From contig JAFDHF010000034.1 of assembly GCA_019308905.1 (NCBI GenBank), forward strand, positions 1-42,122: a stretch of 42,122 bases of DNA, written 5' to 3'. The notes below the pieces were generated by a model. It was not told the DNA's origin. It did no database searches and saw only the letters and a program-made list of their open reading frames with translations. Every line of letters starts with the position of its first letter. The stretch's first letter is position 1. Position numbers and translations under genes: made by a program. This document shows, piece after piece, positions 32,965-41,241 of this stretch. Origin of the DNA: Deltaproteobacteria bacterium (lineage in GTDB: Bacteria; Desulfobacterota; BSN033; WVXP01).

Positions 32965-32998
32965 GGGAAGAGAATCTGGGTAGACCGGGGGCGAGTGA

Positions 32999-33403
32999 AT
33001 GGCTGAGCAAACAAAGGCATCCGTAGAAACCGGGAAGATCAAAGCGATGCTCGATCGCAGAAAGGGGAAGATGAAGCTTCTCCTTTCTCACTGTGCCCAC
33101 TGCAGTATCTGTGCAGAGAGCTGTTTTCTCTACACGGCCCATCACGGTGATCCCCAGTACATGCCGTCCTACAAGGCGATTTTCTCGCTGGGAAGGCTAT
33201 ACAAGAAGAGGGGGAGAGTCGACAGGGGATTTCTGGAGGAGATAAAGGGGATCGTGTGGAGAAACTGCGTTCTCTGCCGCCGTTGCTACTGCCCCATCGG
33301 CATCGATATCCCAAGCATGATCGCCTTTGCTCGTTCCATCTGCCGATCCCAGGGGGTGTACCCGGATTTTGAGGAACCGGAGCACAGGGAAAGCTGGCTC
33401 TGA
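32999..33403 (+). CDS. HdrC/TmcB-like two-cluster iron-sulfur protein
   Basis: The 134-residue protein has a classical CX2CX2CX3C cluster site (C32, C35, C38, C42). A second, shortened site CX2CX2CXCP (C90, C93, C96, C98, in CVLCRRCYCP) has two residues fewer between the last Cys pair than usual. There is no membrane helix and no CCG domain. The layout fits a cytoplasmic relay between the cytochrome b and MetF/MetV, like HdrC or the N-terminal part of TmcB. The ATG at 32999 follows GGGGGCGAG. It is 34 bp after the cytochrome b gene and 67 bp before the cytochrome c gene. Function as electron relay is inferred from context. Confidence 0.85.
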   Translation: MAEQTKASVETGKIKAMLDRRKGKMKLLLSHCAHCSICAESCFLYTAHHGDPQYMPSYKAIFSLGRLYKKRGRVDRGFLEEIKGIVWRNCVLCRRCYCPIGIDIPSMIAFARSICRSQGVYPDFEEPEHRESWL

Positions 33404-33470
33404 GCCGGGAAACAGGCCTGGGGCTGACCGGTCAACGGCGAAAAAGGCGGCTCTTGAAGGGAAGGGAGAT

Positions 33471-33869
33471 ATGAAGAAGAGGCAGTTCGTATGGTTTCTT
33501 GTCGGTCTTTTTGTAGTCGTCACCGGATCGATCCTCCAGGGACAACCGGAGAAGATCGTGCTCGATCATGACAAAGCCTTCAAGAAAAGGCAGCGCCCCC
33601 CGGTCGTCTTCCCCCATGAAGCCCACATGGCCGACCTCTCCTGCACGGACTGCCACCACCGATATGAGAAGGGCAGGAACGTACTCGACGAGAGCGAACT
33701 GGAGGAGGGAAACGCCGACATCCTGTGTTCCCACTGCCATGATCGGAGAGCCTCGGTCGGTTTGAGGGAGGCCTTTCACCGCCAGTGCATCGGGTGCCAC
33801 AGACAGACCCACACGGAGGGGGCCAGGACAGGGCCCAGGCTCTGCGGGGAGTGCCATCGACGGGGTTGA
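33471..33869 (+). CDS. Periplasmic tetraheme cytochrome c (cytochrome c3 type)
   Basis: The 132-residue protein has a Sec signal peptide (hydrophobic residues 7-23) and four CXXCH heme sites at 58-62, 86-90, 106-110 and 125-129. Further His (H49, H52, H63, H103, H114) can act as axial ligands, as in the class III cytochrome c3 family. In sulfate reducers such proteins carry electrons between periplasmic hydrogenases or formate dehydrogenases and membrane complexes such as Tmc and Qrc. The ATG at 33471 is preceded by GAAGGGAG. It lies between the Fe-S protein and metV, so it is probably the periplasmic arm of a MetF/V-linked membrane complex. Assignment to cytochrome c3-like is confident; its exact subtype is not. 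Confidence 0.9.
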   Translation: MKKRQFVWFLVGLFVVVTGSILQGQPEKIVLDHDKAFKKRQRPPVVFPHEAHMADLSCTDCHHRYEKGRNVLDESELEEGNADILCSHCHDRRASVGLREAFHRQCIGCHRQTHTEGARTGPRLCGECHRRG

Positions 33870-33929
33870 TAGGGTCAGCGGTTGTCGATATGGAGAAAGG
33901 ATCGGAGCGTACGTTGCGGAGGGAGAGAG

Positions 33930-34610
33930 ATGATTGTTGGAGAGAGAAAGCCTCTTGAAGAGATCAAGGAGATGATCAAGGGTTACAGGCGACTCCTCGA
34001 TGTGGGTTGCGGCGGGTGTACATCTGTCTGCCTGGCCGGAGGGCAGAAAGAGGTCGAGATCCTCAACAGAGACCTGAAGGAGGCGTTGAAAACCGACGGC
34101 CTCTCCGTTGAAATAGACGGCTATACCATCGAAAGGCAGTGCAACGCAGACTTTTTCACAGAATTGGACGAGATGGTCGGGCAGTACGACGCCGTCCTTT
34201 CCCTTGCATGCGGTGCGGGCGTCCAGTTCGTGGCCGAGCGGTATCCGGAAAAACCCGTATTTCCCGGTCTCAACACGGTCTTTGTGGGCGTGGACCGAAA
34301 CATCGGGTGGTTTGAGGAGAACTGCCGGACCTGCGGGGAGTGTGTGCTCGGTGAGACAGGCGGCATCTGTCCGGTAACCAGGTGTGCCAAGGGGCTCTTC
34401 AACGGGCCCTGCGGCGGGACGACACTTGACGGCAAGTGCGAGGTCAACAACGACGTCCCCTGCGCCTGGTACGAGATCTACCAGCGTCTCAAGAAGCAGG
34501 GGAGGCTGGAGAACATCCTCAAGATCAAACCTGCAAGGGACTGGGAGAATCAGACCCAGAGGAGCCTGATTCAGGAGGCTTACAAGAAGAGGTACATAAA
34601 AGAGCAGTAA
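33930..34610 (+). CDS. metV: MetV, cytochrome-linked copy (paralogue 2)
   Basis: The 226-residue protein parallels the MetV at 15770 throughout. It has N-terminal GCGGCTSVC, a QCNAD motif, CGAGV, and the C-terminal CRTCGECVL...CPVTRCAKGLFNGPCGG...CEV...CAW signature. The ATG at 33930 is chosen over 33882 because GGAGG (33918-33922) lies at the right distance. It ends an operon that starts with metF at 31292, so the two MTHFR subunits enclose the cytochrome b, Fe-S and cytochrome c genes. This suggests a single complex. The other metF and metV pair in the window is translationally coupled, whereas these are separated by three electron-transfer genes. Confidence 0.92.
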   Translation: MIVGERKPLEEIKEMIKGYRRLLDVGCGGCTSVCLAGGQKEVEILNRDLKEALKTDGLSVEIDGYTIERQCNADFFTELDEMVGQYDAVLSLACGAGVQFVAERYPEKPVFPGLNTVFVGVDRNIGWFEENCRTCGECVLGETGGICPVTRCAKGLFNGPCGGTTLDGKCEVNNDVPCAWYEIYQRLKKQGRLENILKIKPARDWENQTQRSLIQEAYKKRYIKEQ

Positions 34611-34644
34611 GGTATCAGCAGTGCAGGAGATCCGCCGGGAGCAA

Positions 34645-35478
34645 TCAGTGCCCCGATCTTGCGGGGGCGCTTCTGCGGCCGAGAACGGTCCGCCATGGAC
34701 CGTGCCCTGAAATGATCTCCCAATCTACTCCCTCCTTTCCGAGCCTCCGGAGTATTCCATCTCCTTGACTCACAAAAAACCCCGAAAGAACGCTCCATTC
34801 CTTGTGGAAGAAATCCCCCGTGTCGAGCAGGCGGTCGAGAACCCCGTGGGGGAGATTGCAGCATATCAGGTCTCCCTCCCGGCGGACGAAGTCTTCGGCC
34901 TTCCCCCTCGTCACGTGGATCCTTGCCTCTTCCCGGTTTAGCGCCACGTTTCTCCTCGCCGTTTTCACGGCCAGGGGATTGTGATCGACGGCGAGAACCC
35001 TCTGGGCTCCCAGCTTCGCACAGGCCAGGGCCAGGATTCCGGTGCCTGTCCCGAGGTCGATCACGGTGCGGGGCCGTGCCTGCTCGTAGATCCTCCGTAT
35101 GGCCTCCAGACAATCCCGGGTCGTGGGGTGGAGGCCGGTTCCAAAGACAACAGAGGGGTCGAGGAGTACGGGGATCTCATCCGGAGCCGGGGACGCCTCT
35201 TCCCAGGGAGGGACAAAGAGGATCTTGCCCACCCGAAAGGGCCGGATCTCGTCTCCTGCCTGCCAGTCGAGATAGTCGAGGGTGAATCGATCGATCAGGT
35301 GGAGGGCCGGGCGGGCCATGAGAATCGACTGGACAGCCTCGTCTCTGGCCCGGGAGAAAAAGAGAAAGCTATGATCCCCCTCCCACCATGCTCCGATGTA
35401 ATCCGGGGGGAAGGCCGCCTCGTCCTGGTCTATGGGGCCGTCGACCTCGTAGATATAGAGCTTATCGTAGGGGACCAT
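34645..35478 (-). CDS. prmA: Ribosomal protein L11 methyltransferase family (PrmA)
   Basis: PrmA methylates Lys residues and the N-terminus of ribosomal protein L11 using SAM. The 277-residue protein has the family motif VVFGTGLHPTTRDCLEA and the SAM-binding VIDLGTGTGILALACAKLGA. The usual N[IL]L motif appears as CNLPH. The N-terminal substrate-recognition domain is present but divergent. The ATG at 35478 lies 22 bp after the stop of the upstream amidohydrolase on the same strand and has only a weak ribosome site. It may methylate another protein, since NLPH rather than NIL is atypical, but PrmA is the best family match. Convergent with metV, leaving 34 bp between stops. Confidence 0.82.
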   Translation of the reverse strand: MVPYDKLYIYEVDGPIDQDEAAFPPDYIGAWWEGDHSFLFFSRARDEAVQSILMARPALHLIDRFTLDYLDWQAGDEIRPFRVGKILFVPPWEEASPAPDEIPVLLDPSVVFGTGLHPTTRDCLEAIRRIYEQARPRTVIDLGTGTGILALACAKLGAQRVLAVDHNPLAVKTARRNVALNREEARIHVTRGKAEDFVRREGDLICCNLPHGVLDRLLDTGDFFHKEWSVLSGFFVSQGDGILRRLGKEGVDWEIISGHGPWRTVLGRRSAPARSGH

Positions 35479-35499
35479 CGATACTCGGCAAAAAAGTGT

Positions 35500-37029
35500 C
35501 TAGTACCTGTTGTTCATCAGGTAGTACGGAGCCTTCTCGATACGTTCCATATCCTCATACCAGGGATCGAAATAGCCGGCAACGGCTCTTTTCAGGTCGG
35601 CAAACGGCTTGTTGTTCTCCCTGAACTCCTCAGCATATCGCTTCGGAAGAGATTCCCTGAGCTTGCGGATTACCTCCTCCCGATCCAGCCTGGTCAATCT
35701 GCGGTTCTTGAGGATGATCTCGCCGCCGACCAATACCGTATCGACATCGGCGGCACGCCCCCGGTAGATCAGGAGATCGATCGGACTATGATCGGGGTAA
35801 ACAAAGGGCTCGCTCATTCTCTTCAGGTCCAAAAGCACTATGTCGGCCTGTTTTCCCTTCTCCAGGGTACCGGTAATGTCCGAAAAGCCGAGCACGGAGG
35901 CACCGTACCGGGTGCCCATCCTGAAACAATCCACCGGCAGGAGATGTTCTGAATCGAGGCGATGGGATGCCAGGCGATGGAGTTTGGAGGCCACTCGCAT
36001 CTCCTCGATAAAATCCTTATCGTCACCGAGTTCCTTATCGTCCATGCCGATCCCGACGACAACCCCTTTTCTCAGCAGAGCGAAGACCGGTGCGATCCCG
36101 TTGCGGACACGCAGGTTGCAGCTCGGATGATGGGTTACGGAAGTCCCTGTCTCGGAAAGGAGGGCTATGTCCCTTTCCGAGAGCCAGACGCAATGACCGC
36201 ATGTAACGTTTTCTCCCAGGAAGGCCAGGTCGTGAAGATGCTCCAGAAGGGACTTACCGTACCTGTTCAGCCCGTAAAGCTTCTGAAGCTGGGTCTGGAG
36301 GGTATGGATATGAATCCGCATAGCGTGGGCCGCCGCGTGATTCTTGACTTCCACAAGGGCCTCGTCTGCCACCCATTGAGGCGAGAGGGGGCCGTGCATA
36401 ATCCGGACCCGTTGAGAATCATAGGCATTTCTCAGATCCGTTACCGCCTTGAGATACTCCCTCAGATCGAAGCGGCCGATCCTCCGGAGAATGCGCCCAC
36501 ACAATTGCCGTGTCGGCCTGGGCAGGGATGTTAGGAAGGCTTCATTGTCGCCGTAGACAAAGACGTTCTGCGTGATGAGGGTGGGAGCAAAGGCGAGGCG
36601 CAGCCCGCTCTCGAGATAAGCCCTGATCGTCGTTGAGAACTCATCATAGTACTCGTCTGCGTTGACCAGGTCGTGGTTGTGCATGGTCGTTGTCACTCCG
36701 GATTCGATTAGCTTGATGGCGGTCCAGAGGGTATCGTAGTAACGATCGATCTCCGGATATGTCCGGAATTTCCAGGTCTCCAGGGTATTGTCAATGGCCC
36801 CCCGTTGAAAATCCGTGATTCCCTTGCCATGGCCGTGGGCATTGACAAAACCGGGTGTGACCAGATGTTCGGAAGAGCCGATCATCTCGTCGGCCGTATG
36901 CCTCTTGGTAATTTCCGCAAAGGTTCCAACATCGGCGACCTTGTCGTTTTCAACAAGCAGTGCTCCGGAAGGAATCACCTTTTCCGGATCAACGACCAAG
37001 TATTTGCCATAGATGATTTTCCTGGCCAT
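35500..37029 (-). CDS. Amidohydrolase-family metal-dependent deaminase/hydrolase
   Basis: The 509-residue protein belongs to the amidohydrolase superfamily, close to the SsnA/AtzA/MtaD-type deaminase group. The metal ligands are visible: H65-G-H67 in FVNAHGHGK, a His in IHIHTL, another in CGHCVW, and the Asp in GIGMDDKE. The THHPSCNLR segment is typical of this branch. An N-terminal and C-terminal beta-sandwich (LVVDPEKVIPSGALLVEN and ADVDTVLVGGEIILKNRRL) flank the barrel. The ATG at 37029 follows AGAGGAGA. The substrate cannot be predicted from sequence; aminated purine, pterin or triazine-like rings are known for relatives. It lies between the flavodiiron gene and prmA in one direction. Confidence 0.82.
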   Translation of the reverse strand: MARKIIYGKYLVVDPEKVIPSGALLVENDKVADVGTFAEITKRHTADEMIGSSEHLVTPGFVNAHGHGKGITDFQRGAIDNTLETWKFRTYPEIDRYYDTLWTAIKLIESGVTTTMHNHDLVNADEYYDEFSTTIRAYLESGLRLAFAPTLITQNVFVYGDNEAFLTSLPRPTRQLCGRILRRIGRFDLREYLKAVTDLRNAYDSQRVRIMHGPLSPQWVADEALVEVKNHAAAHAMRIHIHTLQTQLQKLYGLNRYGKSLLEHLHDLAFLGENVTCGHCVWLSERDIALLSETGTSVTHHPSCNLRVRNGIAPVFALLRKGVVVGIGMDDKELGDDKDFIEEMRVASKLHRLASHRLDSEHLLPVDCFRMGTRYGASVLGFSDITGTLEKGKQADIVLLDLKRMSEPFVYPDHSPIDLLIYRGRAADVDTVLVGGEIILKNRRLTRLDREEVIRKLRESLPKRYAEEFRENNKPFADLKRAVAGYFDPWYEDMERIEKAPYYLMNNRY

Positions 37030-37149
37030 GCAGCATCTCCTCTTTGAATCTTAACGGTGTTTCTTCGAGGACGCCCGGCAATGTCGAAGGCGACCCTGTC
37101 GTCCGGCAAAGACCAGGGGTATGAAACCGAATGGAGAAACATGGACGGG

Positions 37150-38328
37150 CTATGCCAATCCCTGGTCTTTGTGCTTCTTCGCGATGGTCGCAGCCAGATT
37201 CTCGAGAGCCCTAAAATCGGCCTCTGACGGCAGGCCCTTGACAAGGACGGGTTCGATCAGTTCTGCCTTGAGATTAGGAATCATCCCTGCCAGTATCTCC
37301 ACGGTCCTACCCCCCCACCCGTAGGAGCCGATGATGGAAATGAACTTGGCCTTGGGGCGCAGTGCGTTGGCCAGGAAGGCACCATAGACCGCGTTGGGAT
37401 GAGGGCCTGCGAGAACCGTTGGAGTACCGATAACTATGGTACCGGCGTCAACGAGAGCGATCGCGAGTTTACCTATGTCTGTTACGGCCAAATCGAACTT
37501 CTCGACGTTGACACCGTTTTCTACAAGCGATGAGATAAGGAAGTCGACCATCTGACCTGTACTGCCGTGCATAGAGATGTAGGGCAGGACCACCGAGTTC
37601 CGGGGAGGCCCGTCGACCCAGTCACGATAGGCGTTTAGGATAAAGGGAGGGCTGGGATAGATCGGCCCGTGACTGGGCGCTATGAGAGCTATGTCGTAGG
37701 GAGCGATTTTGTCGAGATTCTTGGTGATCGTGCTCCGGAAGGGCATCATTATCTCGGCATAGTAACGTTTCGCTGCCTCGTAGACCCGCGCTTCGTCGGA
37801 AACGTGGAGATGACTCGTGGCGATGTGAGATCCGAAAAAATCGCAGCTGAACAGGATTCTGTCTTCCCTCAAGTAGGCAACCATCGTCTCGGGCCAGTGT
37901 ACCCAGGGCGTATGTATGAACTCGAGGGTCTTGTCCCCGAGAGAGATCGTCTCACCGTCGGTGACGGTAACGAAAGATCCCTCGGGTACGCGCAGGAGGT
38001 CGATGAGCATCCCTTTTGCCTTGGGGCTGCAAACCAACCGGGCGTCAGGATACCTGGCGAGCACTTGGGGGATGGCGCCTGAGTGGTCCTGTTCCGCATG
38101 GAGCGAAACCAGGTAATCGACCTTCGAAACGCCCTCAAGCTGCCCGAGCAGCTCACCCGCCCTTGAGGGGTCGACCGTGTCGACCAAGGCGGTCTTCTCG
38201 CTACCCTCGACGAGATATGCATTGTAGCTTGTTCCGTCTGGGAGGGGTATGAGCGAGTCGAAGAGACGTCTGTCCCAGTCGAGGGAACCCATCCAGTAAA
38301 CGTTGTCGGTGATTTTCCTTGGTTTCAT
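37150..38328 (-). CDS. fprA: Flavodiiron protein (A-type flavoprotein, FprA)
   Basis: Flavodiiron proteins reduce O2 to water or NO to N2O, protecting anaerobes. The 392-residue protein has an N-terminal metallo-beta-lactamase-like diiron domain with HAEQDHSG (H77, E79, D81, H82), further ligands in SCDFFGSH and APSHGP, and a C-terminal flavodoxin domain (MHGSTGQMVDFL, GTPTVLAGPHP, GSYGWGG). No rubredoxin or flavin reductase domain is fused. The ATG at 38328 has GAGGAGAG upstream. A hairpin GGCC-GAAA-GGCC lies in the leader, with a possible promoter upstream. Protection of the oxygen-sensitive CODH/ACS enzymes is a plausible role. Assignment is confident. Confidence 0.94.
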   Translation of the reverse strand: MKPRKITDNVYWMGSLDWDRRLFDSLIPLPDGTSYNAYLVEGSEKTALVDTVDPSRAGELLGQLEGVSKVDYLVSLHAEQDHSGAIPQVLARYPDARLVCSPKAKGMLIDLLRVPEGSFVTVTDGETISLGDKTLEFIHTPWVHWPETMVAYLREDRILFSCDFFGSHIATSHLHVSDEARVYEAAKRYYAEIMMPFRSTITKNLDKIAPYDIALIAPSHGPIYPSPPFILNAYRDWVDGPPRNSVVLPYISMHGSTGQMVDFLISSLVENGVNVEKFDLAVTDIGKLAIALVDAGTIVIGTPTVLAGPHPNAVYGAFLANALRPKAKFISIIGSYGWGGRTVEILAGMIPNLKAELIEPVLVKGLPSEADFRALENLAATIAKKHKDQGLA

Positions 38329-38515
38329 GATCTCTCCTCAAATGAATTCCGGGCCTTTCGGCCATCGGTGCCAGGCCTTGTCTCCTGCCCGGTTCCGCAT
38401 CTTAAGCACTGCGCGGGGTTCGGAATCGAGTATCGCTCGCGACCTCCACCGCAACGAGAAGGCCGATCTCCTTGGAGCTGCCACGGTCTCGAATGGGAGG
38501 CGTGGCCTAATCCTT

Positions 38516-38545
38516 ATCTTACCTAATCTCTCGAAGAGCCGGCAA
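38516..38545 (-). promoter_or_regulatory. Possible promoter for fprA (minus strand)
   Basis: On the minus strand TTGCCG (38545-38540), an 18-bp spacer and TAAGAT (38521-38516) resemble a sigma70 promoter with a leader of about 180 nt. Nearer the gene, GGCC-GAAA-GGCC forms a small GNRA-capped hairpin. The 38329-38629 gap otherwise holds no supported gene. Confidence 0.35.
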
Positions 38546-38629
38546 CCCGGTCCCCAAGGGTATTCTCGCATTCCTCCCTGCCTTGAAGGGTCCGGTCCAA
38601 GGGGGAAGAGCAGGCTCCAAGGGTGCCTC

Positions 38630-38914
38630 TCAGTGAGAGTTTCTCTTTTGACCGAGGACCTGGATCAGCCCTAATACAAGGAGTGCAACTGCTGCAGCGA
38701 AGGCAACGCCGCTTATCGTTGCCTTCGCCAGGATAGATGACTTCACCCTGTTCCAGTTATTGAGCCGGACGGACACATCCTCGGAGACGACACGGTATTG
38801 TTCGCCGTCCCCTCGAAGCTCCCGCCGGGTGCAGCGCCTCCTCAGGTTGCACGGCCGCCCAGGCGAAACACGATATACGGGAGTATCAGAATCCACAACA
38901 GAAATACCGACCAC
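38630..38914 (-). CDS. Possible small membrane protein
   Basis: This open frame of up to 94 residues (GTG at 38914) ends in one clear transmembrane helix (about residues 66-88: ISGVAFAAAVALLVLGLI) followed by a short basic tail. Its first half overlaps the 3' end of the next minus-strand gene by 73 bp. The true start is probably internal, for example near the segment RRELRGDGEQ or at the GTG before SVRLNNWN, but no convincing ribosome site decides it. I do not recognise a family. Coding is supported only by the hydrophobic helix and by the operon-like position. Confidence 0.4.
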   Translation of the reverse strand: MVGISVVDSDTPVYRVSPGRPCNLRRRCTRRELRGDGEQYRVVSEDVSVRLNNWNRVKSSILAKATISGVAFAAAVALLVLGLIQVLGQKRNSH

Positions 38915-39237
38915 ATTCGTCCGGCCAGTATGTTGTAATCAAGGAGCAGCTTTTCCCAGGAGTGCCCCGCAACGTAGCGGCCGAATGTGAATTCGAACCC
39001 GGCTGTAAGGACAGCCCAGATTCCGCCTATCACTAGAGCCACGGTTCCCGATCGTATCGGGAAGTACTGGGCGAAGACGCCCGCTGCGACACCTGTCAAG
39101 ATCATTGCCAGTACGGTTGACACTTGGTGTGCGCACAGATCCGACATGGAATGTCCGTAGGTCTTCTCGCGAACGATTCCGTTGGCGACGGCGACTGCCA
39201 ACAATACGAGCCAAAAGACAGCGTAGATGCGGATCAT
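38842..39237 (-). CDS. Four-helix integral membrane protein of unknown function
   Basis: The 131-residue protein has four predicted transmembrane helices (around IYAVFWLVLLAVAVANGIV, STVLAMILTGVAAGVFA, GTVALVIGGIWAVLTAGF and MWSVFLLWILILPYIVF). Conserved-looking polar residues, such as FEFTFGRYVAGHSW and LLLDYNILAGR, lie between the last two. The ATG at 39237 has GAGGGG upstream; an earlier in-frame start at 39324 has no support. It resembles a family of small uncharacterised bacterial membrane proteins, but I cannot name a function. It is the first of a possible two-gene unit. Confidence 0.7.
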   Translation of the reverse strand: MIRIYAVFWLVLLAVAVANGIVREKTYGHSMSDLCAHQVSTVLAMILTGVAAGVFAQYFPIRSGTVALVIGGIWAVLTAGFEFTFGRYVAGHSWEKLLLDYNILAGRMWSVFLLWILILPYIVFRLGGRAT

Positions 39238-39539
39238 TCCGTTCAGACCCCTCGATGCCGAGGTCGCTTCATTGATCAGCCGCAATGAGTACGATCGGAA
39301 TACGGACAGGAAAACGAATCTCACAGGGGATTACCCATGTATTCCGATCAAGTACCACCACCGGTGCATTGCAAATGAAAGCAACGCAAAAAATCCCCAT
39401 GTGGTTGAGTATCGTCAAGACCTCTTTCTTGGAAGCGGTCGGATTCTTTGCTCAGGGAGCGCAACGGACCATACCGTGGATTTCGTGCCCGTAGGGTCTG
39501 CCGTACAGAGGCACGTCCAGGCCTGGGGTAGAGCCCTGA
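39238..39539. other. Intergenic region without a clear gene
   Basis: This 302-bp gap separates two minus-strand genes. A short plus-strand frame beginning at ATG 39375 could encode 39 residues (MKATQKIPMWLS...), but it lacks a ribosome site and a recognisable family. I treat it as non-coding or a remnant. Confidence 0.35.
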
Positions 39540-40301
39540 TCAGTGGAGCTCTATGCCGGGAATGCCGTTTCGGATCTGCCGGCGTCCGGAATGGGTTATT
39601 CGCGTTCCCGTGATATCGAGTCTCTCCAGGTTCCTCAACTTCAGAATATGGGGTACGCTGTTATCAGAAATGCCCGTCCTGTTGAGGAACAGCTTCCTGA
39701 GATTCGTCAGACCCGCAATATGGACCATGCCGGCGTCAGTGAGCCTGGTATTGGAGAGGTTGAGTATCTCCAGCCGTGAAAGACCTGCCAGATATTCTAT
39801 GCCGCTGTCGGTTATGTTTGCCGCAGTCAGCACCAGAGACTTCATTTCTCTCAGGTTCTTCAAGAAGGCCATCCCGGCATCGGTTATCCTGGAATTGGGA
39901 ATGTTCAGCGTAGTCAGCCTAACGAGACCTGCCACATTGCTCAGGCCTGCATCATTTGTCCACGTGGGAAGGGCGAGTGTTTCCAGATTGTTCAATACCT
40001 TCAGGTGCACCATGTTAGCATTACTGATAAGCACCTGAGTACTCACCCCGTTGATCGAGCCGTACATTTGTAGTCGAAGCGTCTTGAGATTTCTCATTCG
40101 ATCCAGGGTCAGGTTGTAGTTCAGAGATTTCAACCAATTCTGAGCGGCCCTCTCCGCTCTGGCTTCGGAATCAAGGGATTTGGGAATTACGCGCTCTTGG
40201 ATAAGGGTTGGATGCGCCTCTTTTTTCCCCGCCACACCCTGATCGTGCACCACGGCGACAAAGAGCGAAACCAACACACAAACCAGCATCCACTTCCTCA
40301 T
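39540..40301 (-). CDS. Exported leucine-rich-repeat protein
   Basis: The 253-residue protein has an N-terminal signal peptide (MRKWMLVCVLVSLFVAVVH, then GVAG). After a linker come five or more leucine-rich repeats of about 24 residues, with the pattern LxxLxLxxTxITDxGhxxL (for example LEILNLSNTRLTDAGMVHI and LERLDITGTRITHSG). The ATG at 40301 has AGAGGAGGA upstream, and the in-frame sequence before it is not protein-like. Repeats of this ribonuclease-inhibitor-like or GALA type are common in planctomycetes and some Desulfobacterota. They mediate protein binding, so a surface or periplasmic binding role is likely. No catalytic domain is fused. The region around it is accessory in character. 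Confidence 0.8.
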   Translation of the reverse strand: MRKWMLVCVLVSLFVAVVHDQGVAGKKEAHPTLIQERVIPKSLDSEARAERAAQNWLKSLNYNLTLDRMRNLKTLRLQMYGSINGVSTQVLISNANMVHLKVLNNLETLALPTWTNDAGLSNVAGLVRLTTLNIPNSRITDAGMAFLKNLREMKSLVLTAANITDSGIEYLAGLSRLEILNLSNTRLTDAGMVHIAGLTNLRKLFLNRTGISDNSVPHILKLRNLERLDITGTRITHSGRRQIRNGIPGIELH

Positions 40302-40500
40302 GGTAAGTCCTCCTCTGGAGATCTCCATTCTTTCAATTCTCCCCGACGTCAGGTGCATCGTAGCTGAGAAAGCAAGCACGGACATCTTGTTCCGTGGGCC
40401 GTTGTATCCTTCAACCATCTCGTTCTCGGTATGGGTCGTCCTCCCGTGACTCCCCAATCCCGGCGCCAATTTCAAGAGCCTCCGCCATCCGGCCCCCTCT

Positions 40501-41220
40501 TCAATTGCTGTCTCCCCTTCTTGTTTTTCTGAGCCTTCTCCAGAATGATTTATAGAGAAAACTGTTCTCGTCCAGTTCGCAGAGTTGTCTATACATCAAC
40601 TTGTTTACTGTGAAGGCGAGAATGTGGGGAGGCAGATGTTCTCTCATAGCAATATCGGTCGCGCCGATAACCGCCCTGGGAATGTCCGGGCTGAAGTTCC
40701 CGAACAACGCCGCCAACTGCCCGCAGCCCGATCCGAAAGCGCTGATTGTTGGATTGATGTTTACGGAGGCATTGTTATATTCGGTTCCCAGCAGCAAGAG
40801 GCTTAGCTGATCAGGGTCGACAAAGAAGGTAACAGTCTTCAGAAAGTCGTATTGCTCATCCCTCAAAGGCCCTATCACAACGTATTCATTCTCAATCCGG
40901 TAAGGTTCTTGATTTTCGAGCCATTGTTCCATCAGCTCTTGTGAGGACTTGAAGCCCTCCCTCTCATTGAGAACCCTCGCCAGATTCCTGCGGGTCGTGA
41001 ATTCATGGCCGCCAACCCAGTAAGCGCCACCCCGGCAAGTGCAATTGCCCTCGGAAATGCAGATGCTTTCCCCCTGTAGCCAATTCTTGTAACAGGAAAA
41101 GATACAGTCTGTGGGTTCGGCAAAGGGCTCAAAAGGTTTAGGGTCGGGCACATCATAGAATCCGACAAGCGGGGTCGTTATTCCCGCTGTTTCCAGTAAC
41201 CTGGTTGGGTCAGGTGGCAT
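40501..41220 (-). CDS. DUF169-family protein
   Basis: The 239-residue protein resembles the DUF169 family found in anaerobic bacteria and archaea, with the typical LVGFYDVPDPKPFEP start and a conserved GSGCGQLAALF segment. Several Cys (PTDCIFSCYKNW, CISEGNCTCRGG) could bind a metal or an Fe-S cluster. The ATG at 41220 is preferred over 41232 because TGAGGA lies at the right distance. It has no signal peptide. The family's function is unknown to me, although members often sit near C1 or metal genes. It lies 21 bp downstream of the selenoprotein gene and is probably co-transcribed with it. Confidence 0.75.
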   Translation of the reverse strand: MPPDPTRLLETAGITTPLVGFYDVPDPKPFEPFAEPTDCIFSCYKNWLQGESICISEGNCTCRGGAYWVGGHEFTTRRNLARVLNEREGFKSSQELMEQWLENQEPYRIENEYVVIGPLRDEQYDFLKTVTFFVDPDQLSLLLLGTEYNNASVNINPTISAFGSGCGQLAALFGNFSPDIPRAVIGATDIAMREHLPPHILAFTVNKLMYRQLCELDENSFLYKSFWRRLRKTRRGDSN

Positions 41221-41241
41221 ACTTGTCCTCAATAGCGCCGC

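Noticed and set aside
39285-39494. Small plus-strand gene in the gap before the LRR gene
   Set aside because: No ribosome site, no family, and opposite direction to its neighbours.
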